This document shows, in pieces, positions 58,452 through 64,000 of a DNA stretch of 64,000 nucleotides. The notes under the pieces were generated by a model, which ran no database searches, had not been told where the DNA came from, and saw nothing but the letters and a program-made list of their open reading frames with translations. The stretch's first letter is position 1. The number at the start of each line of letters is the position of its first letter. The translations under genes and the position numbers were made by a program. Source of the stretch: Tetracentron sinense (lineage: Eukaryota > Streptophyta > Magnoliopsida > Trochodendrales > Trochodendraceae); contig CM026566.1 in assembly GCA_015143295.1 (NCBI GenBank), forward strand, positions 9,039,072 through 9,103,071. The letters are read 5' to 3'.

Positions 58452-58462
58452 ACCATTGTCGC

Positions 58463-58540
58463 TTTAAGAGTACCATTTTCTCAAACTTGAAGAGTACCAT
58501 TTTCTTTGTATTAAACTTGAAGAGTACCATTTTCTCAAAG
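58463..58540. other. Templated filler DNA at the F deletion junction
   Basis: The phrase agagtaccattttct occurs three times within about 80 bp, joined by cttgaag and ttctttgtattaaacttg. The first comes from F's own protease region and the second matches the nearby A 3' LTR at 58218-58235. This is the mark of error-prone end joining with copied inserts. Confidence 0.8.
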
Positions 58541-58838
58541 CAAGCTACATGCCCATGATGTGCTGCTAACCAATCCATTCCCAATATAACATCAAAGTCT
58601 TGGAATCCAAGGACGATGAGATCAACCGCCAACTTGTGGCTTCCAACTTGGACCACACTATTTCTATACACTTTATCTGCCAATACTGTTTTGCCGAGAG
58701 GAGTCGAAATGGCTAACTCCGGTTCTAGCTGACTTGGCTCTACAGAAAAGCCTTCTAAAAAACTCGGCGAGACAAATGAATGAGTAGACCCGGTATCAAT
58801 CAACACTCGAGCCAAATACTCATTGACTAGTAGGGTTC
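58541..58838 (-). pseudogene. pol: Element F protease fragment
   Basis: Minus-strand exon 2 from the acceptor at 58838: [24 protein letters not shown], then [47 protein letters not shown]. It then runs into the deletion filler, where the EKMVLFK codons are repeated. No RT follows. Confidence 0.92.
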
Positions 58839-58986
58839 CTGAAATTTTAACTAGCGGAGTTAATCCATGCATCAACAGTGTATACATGTAGGTATATATA
58901 CATATATAACATGCCAAGTACGTACACAATCAATTAATACTTAACAGTTTAATTTACGGATAATTAAATAAGCTACAACTGCGTAC
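58839..58986 (-). other. Intron between gag and pol of element F (148 nt)
   Basis: Minus-strand donor CAAG/GTACGC (58986) and acceptor TTTCAG/GAA (58839). Splicing joins 58987 to 58838 through a Gly codon in frame. Unspliced gag stops after GTQL. 148 is 1 modulo 3. Confidence 0.8.
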
Positions 58987-60235
58987 CTTGCACTACATCG
59001 TCAGATGCAAGTGCATCACCCTCTGTTAAGGCAAAAACTCGCCCCTGGTTCGCCTGGCGAGACTGAGGTGTAGACCGGGTAGTCTGAGATGACGCCTGAT
59101 ATGATCCTGCTGGGCATGCTGGTGGCCTAATCCCCTAAGACTGGCCTGGTAAATGCCGACTGGGGCAATCCCTAATCATATGACCCTAGCGACCACAATG
59201 AAAACATCCACCCGATGCTCTTCGGCAATCTCCTGCCGGGTGCCTTCGGTCGCATGAAGTGCAGACCTCGTGTGTATAAGTCGGAGGGGCCGGAGGTGGA
59301 GCATACCTCATCGTCTGAGGTGCAACAGGCCGTGGGGCCGGAAGAGCCTGATGTCGCGGTGCCTGAGGCACATACTGCCGTGAAGCTGGAGGCGCATAAG
59401 ATGGCCTCATCGGTGGTGCTGGCCACGCATACTGATAAGGGCCGGTACGAGCCCGCCTCTCTAGAGGTGCTGAACTACTGGATTGGCCTCTCGTCAATTC
59501 CCTCTTCTTGGACACCGCCTTAGAGTTGGTCTCAACCAACAAGGCTTTATCCACCACTTCAGCGTAAGTGGCATGCCTAAAGACCGATACTTTCTCCATG
59601 ATGACATCCTTGAGTCCTTGCTCAGACCTCCTCACCTTCATTACCTCGGTGGCAATCATATGTGTCGCGAAGCGTGATAGCTCCGAGAACTTGGCCTCAT
59701 AAGCGGCCACAGACATCGAACCTTGCTCAAGGTTGATGAATTCTCTCTCTTTCATTTCCCGTGCTCCAATCGGAAAATACTTCTTGTAAAAAGTATCTTT
59801 GAACTCCTCCCAAGTCCAAGGTTGACCCTGCATGGTCAAATCTCACGTCCTCAATGCGGACAACCACCAATGGTGGGCTTCACCTTCTAGCATGAAAACT
59901 GTCCATGCTACTCTATCCTCCTCTGTAGGCGAGAGGACCGCAAAGATCTTCTCCATCTGGAGGATCCATGCCTCCACAGCAAGAGGGTCCACACTCCCAT
60001 GGAAGGGTGGAGGCCTCAATCTCCTGAATGCCTCAACTCCAGTGGTACGATGTACTAGAGCTGCGGGCGGTGGAGTAGGTGCCACCGATGATGGTATAGC
60101 CTGCCGAGCCGCCAGTATGGCGAGTGTCTCAGCAATAGAGCCTAAGACCTGAGAGAGGTCCGGCTGCTCATCCTCATCCCGTGAAGAAGAGGAAGCTCTG
60201 GTATGTGGTCCACGACCCCGTGTGTTCCGTCTCAT
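58987..60235 (-). pseudogene. gag: Element F gag with nonsense codons, no frameshift
   Basis: Starts MRRNTRGRGPHTRASSSS at 60235. Motifs: QPDLSQVLGSIAETLAILAA, GVEAFRRLRPPPFHGSVDPL, FMLEGEAHHWWLSAL, PWTWEEFKDTFYKKYFPIGAR and SMSVAAYEAKFSEL. First Cys-rich CTSCDRRHPAGDC and zinc knuckle CFHCGR-stop-GHMIRDC. Stops: TGA at about 59845 (Arg CGA in B), TAG in the zinc knuckle and TAG before GIRPP (Gln in relatives). Otherwise the best-preserved gag of the window in frame terms. Confidence 0.93.
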
Positions 60236-60507
60236 TACTAAAGTCCTGAGAATAATAACACCACATGAGTCTAACTTGAAACCACAGTTTATTTCAATGC
60301 CATTTCACAATAATTCAATTTGTATTAGTTGTATAATACTAATACACATCACATCAAGTCATCAGAGTATTCAACACATTATACTTATACTTTAGTGTTC
60401 TGGCGTACCTAGGACCGTACTTGGTTAAAGCAACCATTTTAGACTAAGACTAAAGTTTAGTCTTAAACTTGGAACTAGTCTAGTGACCCTAGAGACCTAA
60501 AGCCTAA

Positions 60508-60519
60508 GCTTTGATACCA
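60508..60519 (-). other. Primer binding site of element F, one mismatch
   Basis: Minus TGGTATCAAAGC, with A in place of G relative to the other elements; 4 bp from the LTR. Confidence 0.85.
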
Positions 60520-60822
60520 CTTCTGTCGCGACCCAAAACCCACCCTAGGAGTTAGAGTGAACTTTGGACGACTAATCATGGCTTACATGACTTGCTTGAC
60601 AAACCAACCTGCAAAAACCCACAGAGCATATACAATAGTGGATGACAGCGGAAACATAACTATAAAACACAGCGGAAGTCTAACATCCTCTAAGTATATA
60701 CACATGGTCCAAGTTTAATACAAAGAAATCAAAACAAAGAAAGTGCGGACATGCCCGCCAAAAAACATGGATATAATCACTCATGCTCACCCACAGCCAA
60801 TCCACTCAGAATCTAACACCAC

Positions 60823-60942
60823 CTACTGATAACCCTCTACGGGAGGTTCTTCCAAAGGCTCCTCGACGTACTCCTCTTCCACCCATGGACCAGGAGCACA
60901 AACATCAAATGGAGCAGCAGCTCCCTCAGAACCTGCCGACAT
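60823..60942 (-). CDS. LTR small ORF of element F (39 codons)
   Basis: Minus-strand ATG at 60942; begins MSAGSEGAAAP, has PWVEEEYVEEPLEEPP (Leu/Glu part slightly varied) and ends EGYQ. Same position and frame as in the other LTRs. Confidence 0.55.
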   Translation of the reverse strand: MSAGSEGAAAPFDVCAPGPWVEEEYVEEPLEEPPVEGYQ

Positions 60943-62384
60943 AAGAAGTACGGCTGAGCATGGAATACTCAGCGGGTACCAAATACTAACCAATAGTCAT
61001 AGCATAAAAATGGCAATACATAAATCAGGAGCAATTCATATATGTTAGACGGAAACAATTCATATCATACAAGGAAGTAAAGCAATTTATAATCATGCTT
61101 GTATTTCGTAGAAAGCCGATAAAACCTCTTGAAAACATCGTGCACTTGACTTGGCTTGAAATATCTTTTCGTACTTGAAAGCTTGTCATGTTTGTCTTAC
61201 TTGATCTTGTCGAGCGTGTCGTACGTGTCATGTCATGCATGTCATGCGTGCTTGCTTGTGATGATGTAACTTGTGAGATACACTTGTGAGATATCCTTGT
61301 GAGATGCGCTTGAGAGATGCCTTGAGAGGGAAGGGAGACCCTTCTTTATGCAATGCACTTGCGAGGGAAGGGAGACCCTTCTTCATGATATGTATGTACT
61401 TGCGAGGGAAGGGAGGCCCTTCTTCATGATATGCACTTGTGAGTGAGGGGAGACCCCTCGTGGAATGTTGGTTCTTGTTTTCTTGTGAAAAGCGAGGTAA
61501 AACATATCGTAGGATATGTCCCACCTCTAACCATGTTCTTGAAAACCTCGATAAATCATGTCATGCATGCCGTGCTCGTGGGAACCGTGTACATACTTGC
61601 ATTTAAATTTAAATATGACATTTGGGTAATTTCACAACACATATAACATCAATGATTGAGCAATGTAATATTCATATCATTTAGGGAAAGCAAGAAAACA
61701 CACTATCATAGGCCCTAGCAATATTCATAATTTATTAGGCATGCATTTCCTAATTTACAACTCATTTTATTCACCTTGGCATTTCATCAAACATGGTGTG
61801 TTCATTATTCATTATTCATTTAAACCTAAATCATGCTTTTCTAGGTGAGTTTACTCACATCATAAAGGTGTGTTTATTATGGATACAATGCCCTCCCTAT
61901 TTTAATCATCACAACACAACCCTTGGCATCCAAACGCCCATTCCATCTCCATTCACCATTCACAACCATCCATCTCATAACACATGTGTAAATGAAAGAA
62001 AATCAAAAGAAATAAAGGGAAAAGAGGAACTATAACTAGGAGGGTAGTAAGAAGTACCGACCTTGAAGAAATGAGGAAGAAGCCCCTTCCAAAAACGACC
62101 GTGAGGTGCTGCCCTAGCTTGGGGAACGCTCTCCACGAGTGCTTGAGCAGTGATCTTGGAGAAAAACCGGACTTGAAGTGATCTAGGGTCTCAAAACCCC
62201 TTTGATTCTTCTCCAAAAGCAAAACCCTAGCTTAGGAAACCCTTTCTCCTCTCTTCTAATCCCCCAAATCCTCTAAGTGTTGAGAATGAGCCCTAAAGGC
62301 TCGGGTTAAACTCTTAAGGTAAGAGTGAACCGACCAAAAGACCATAATACCCTTACTGAAATTTCTGCAAAAACACGAGTGCCG

Positions 62385-62740
62385 AACACGTTGAGCTGTG
62401 AATAGTGCCAAACACGTTGTGCTGTGAATAGTGCCAAACACGTTGTGCTGTGAATAGTGCCAAACACGTTGTGCTGTGAATAGTGCCGAACACGTTGTGC
62501 TGTGAATAGTGCCGAACACGTTGTGCTGTGAATAGTGCCGAGTACATTGTGCTGTGAAAGGTGCCGAACCCATTGTCACGTTGTGTTGTGTATAGTGCTG
62601 AGCTCATTGTCCGTTGTCTTATGTACAACGTGCCCGTCGTGAGCTGTACAACGTACACGTTGTTTGCTGTACAACGTACACGTTGTCTGCTGCACGACGT
62701 ACCCGTTGTCTATTGCACAATGGATGCACAACGTATACGT
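62385..62740 (-). repeat. Array 1 of the element F LTR
   Basis: About seven to eight 26-bp units aacacgttgtgctgtgaata, gtgccg on the plus strand (the reverse complement of the B/E unit), then CAACGTACACGTTG-type palindromes. The unit is closer to the E type (cactatt) than to B (cactgtt). Confidence 0.9.
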
Positions 62741-63202
62741 TATCAGAGCTAGAGCTACGTTATCAGAGTACGTTGTCTATGCGTTGTCTATGCCATATCA
62801 GAGCACGTTGTCAGAGCACGTTATCAGAGCTACGTCCTTAGTGCCTTCCGAGCTACGTTCTTAGTGCCTCTCCAGAGCTCGCCCTCAAGTGCATATGCCC
62901 AGTGCCTCACCAGAGCTCATCCTCAAGTGTATATGCCTGGTGCCTCTCCAGAGCTCGTCCTCAAGTGCATAACCGAGCGATCGATTGCCTGCAGGTCCAA
63001 ACTGTTTTGGCCATATCTTTTGACTCGTTCGTCCGATCTTGACGATTCAACTTGCGTTGGGTTCATACTTCGAAAAGGAACATTTCTAACATTTCGGAAT
63101 TTCCACTTTCTTCCTTATTTATTAATTATACCTCTTTAAAGGAAAAATGGCAACGAAAGTGTCATGCATTAAATGTGAAAAGGTCTGGGGCTCTACAACC
63201 AT

Positions 63203-63841
63203 ACTCTCCTTTGACTGTGGTTAACATCCCTAATCATGGTTAGTTTAACCTAACCCCGGTTAGCAACCCTAACCTTGGTCAAACTCCGCTTTAGCCTACT
63301 GGGCTTCTCTTTTAGGCCTACCGGGCTCGAAGCCTAGTCTACCAGACTAGCCCTAAGCCTATCGGGCTTGAACCATGCACTTGACCAACCTCAGTCAACT
63401 AAACCCTAGTCTACCAAATTAGCCCAGTTAGCCACCCTTGATACACACACATACACCCCTAGCCTCGGCACAGGCTCACGTGCTAGAACTACGTTCGGTC
63501 TGATCTCACCCTTGTCAATATGTAGGCATCCCAACCCGGGTTCGACCCTAGTTAACTTTACTTTATTGGATTAGTATTAACTTAAATACTTAGGCATTTT
63601 TAACAAACATTGACTTTAATTAGCTTATACATAGGGAGTAGGAAGCCATTGTAAAATGAAAGTCTCGGGGTGCCTAATACCTTCCCTAGACTTAACCGAA
63701 CCGCTTACCTTGATCTTAATAGCAGACCAAGACCTTATCCAACTCCCGAGGGACTTATCCTTTCTGAATGAATAGGTGGTGACTCTAAATATCCTCACAC
63801 CCGAGAGGGTATACCTAGTGAGTTTGAAATCCGTGCTCACA
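63203..63841 (+). repeat. End of the second Tat-like unit
   Basis: Starts with taatcatggtta and cctaccgggctcg repeats continuing those at 48650-48750. From about 63635 it matches the end of the LTR at 24288-24943 (gggagtagg, ggggtgcctaa, aataggtggtgactc). Non-coding. Confidence 0.55.
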
Positions 63842-64000
63842 GTTATAGCTGCTGATTGTTTGATGTGAAATTTTTTTTAAAAATATAATTTTTTTTGTAC
63901 CTGTAGTAAGCAATAATAATTCAGAACATTACATATTTAAGTACCTATATTTTTTATACCCGTAAGAGCAGTTATAATTCATAACAGGACTCATTTGTGA
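63842..64000. other. AT-rich stretch at the window edge
   Basis: Poly-T and poly-A runs around 63870-63895 and a loose repeat (taagcaataataattcag, then taagagcagttataattcat). Nothing recognisable. Confidence 0.5.

Larger units (their letters stand above)
58457..63197 (-). mobile_element. Element F: Gypsy chromovirus, minus strand, lacking most of pol and nearly all of its 3' LTR
   Basis: Perfect TSD ACCAT at 58452-58456 and 63198-63202. The left end keeps only the 6 terminal bases of the 3' LTR (TGTCGC on the plus strand). It then passes through scrambled filler (about 58463-58540) into protease, intron, gag, PBS and a complete 5' LTR (60524-63197). RT, RNase H, integrase, PPT and the rest of the 3' LTR are deleted. 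Confidence 0.94.
60524..63197 (-). repeat. 5' LTR of element F
   Basis: 2674 bp, ends TGTCGCGACCC and GGGGCTCTACA on the plus strand. Array 2 hairpins at about 61260-61445, array 1 of ACGTT/26-bp units at about 62385-62740, then unusual local repeats (tatcagagcacgttgtcagagc; agtgcctctccagagctcgtcctcaagtgcat three times at about 62866-62975), and the conserved block at about 62990-63150. Confidence 0.94.
44507..63841 (+). repeat. Second Tat-like LTR or LTR-like unit, broken by three insertions
   Basis: Starts tataagcacccaatat (compare tgtaaacaccccaattt at 24288) and ends near 63841 with a region matching the end of 24288-24943: gggagtagg, ggggtgcctaataccttccc, ccttgatctta, gcagaccaagaccttatc and aataggtggtgactc. 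Between these, host-type sequence (taaccatggttaa palindromes, cctaccgggctt repeats) continues across the A and F insertions. A Copia-like solo LTR also lies inside. That it is one unit is inferred. Confidence 0.45.

Noticed and set aside
63052..63243. Antisense frames through the conserved LTR block (also at 15211, 16615 and 34807)
   Set aside because: They share sequence because the DNA is conserved, but starts, ends and lengths differ and third-position bias is not visible.

Overview
This is a gene-poor stretch of a large plant nuclear genome built almost entirely from nested LTR retrotransposons. I see no ordinary host gene, tRNA, rRNA or CRISPR array. The plant assignment rests on chromovirus-type Ty3/Gypsy elements (Gag, protease, RT, RNase H, integrase and a chromodomain-like tail), priming sites complementary to the 3' end of initiator tRNA-Met (TGGTATCAGAGC), U-rich introns of plant type, Tat/Ogre-like LTR ends and degenerate AAACCCTAG blocks. 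The species cannot be told from the sequence.

Layout, oldest to youngest where order can be proved. The substrate is old Tat-like (non-chromovirus Gypsy) material: 1-2033, 22537-26231, 44125-48753 and 63203-63841, with tandem-repeat untranslated regions and two related LTR-like units (24288-24943 and 44507-63841). Inserted into it are: element C (2034-22531, minus strand, TSD CTATG); element D (26232-44119, minus, gag only, very long LTRs); a Copia-like solo LTR (about 45368-47655); element A (48759-58421, plus, TSD ATTGG, pol open from end to end); and element F (58457-63197, minus, TSD ACCAT, internally deleted). Second-level insertions are element B (6607-19072, plus, TSD ACCTG) inside the protease/RT region of C, a solo LTR (27041-29949, TSD TAATC) inside the left LTR of D, and element E (34740-41089, plus, TSD AAATA) inside the right LTR of D. 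At the third level, an inverted solo LTR (13265-15527, TSD CTAGT) splits the integrase of B.

A, B, E, F and the inverted solo LTR belong to one superfamily. In A, B, E and F a short intron (135-148 nt) separates gag from pol. Unspliced RNA ends Gag just after the donor in A, E and F, while splicing restores one frame through a Gly codon into protease. This suggests that splicing sets the Gag to Gag-Pol ratio. The LTRs of the superfamily also carry a small ORF of 38-46 codons, with third-position changes dominating between subfamilies in its most diverged stretch, and two tandem arrays whose sequence is swapped between subfamilies while palindromic or hairpin character is kept.

Most coding regions carry nonsense changes of C-to-T type (CAG to TAG, CAA to TAA, CGA to TGA), as expected from deamination of methylated cytosine in silenced elements. 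Internal deletions (E, F) and solo LTRs show active DNA removal. All coordinates, repeat boundaries and divergence counts were read by eye and are approximate to a few bases where repeats are degenerate.
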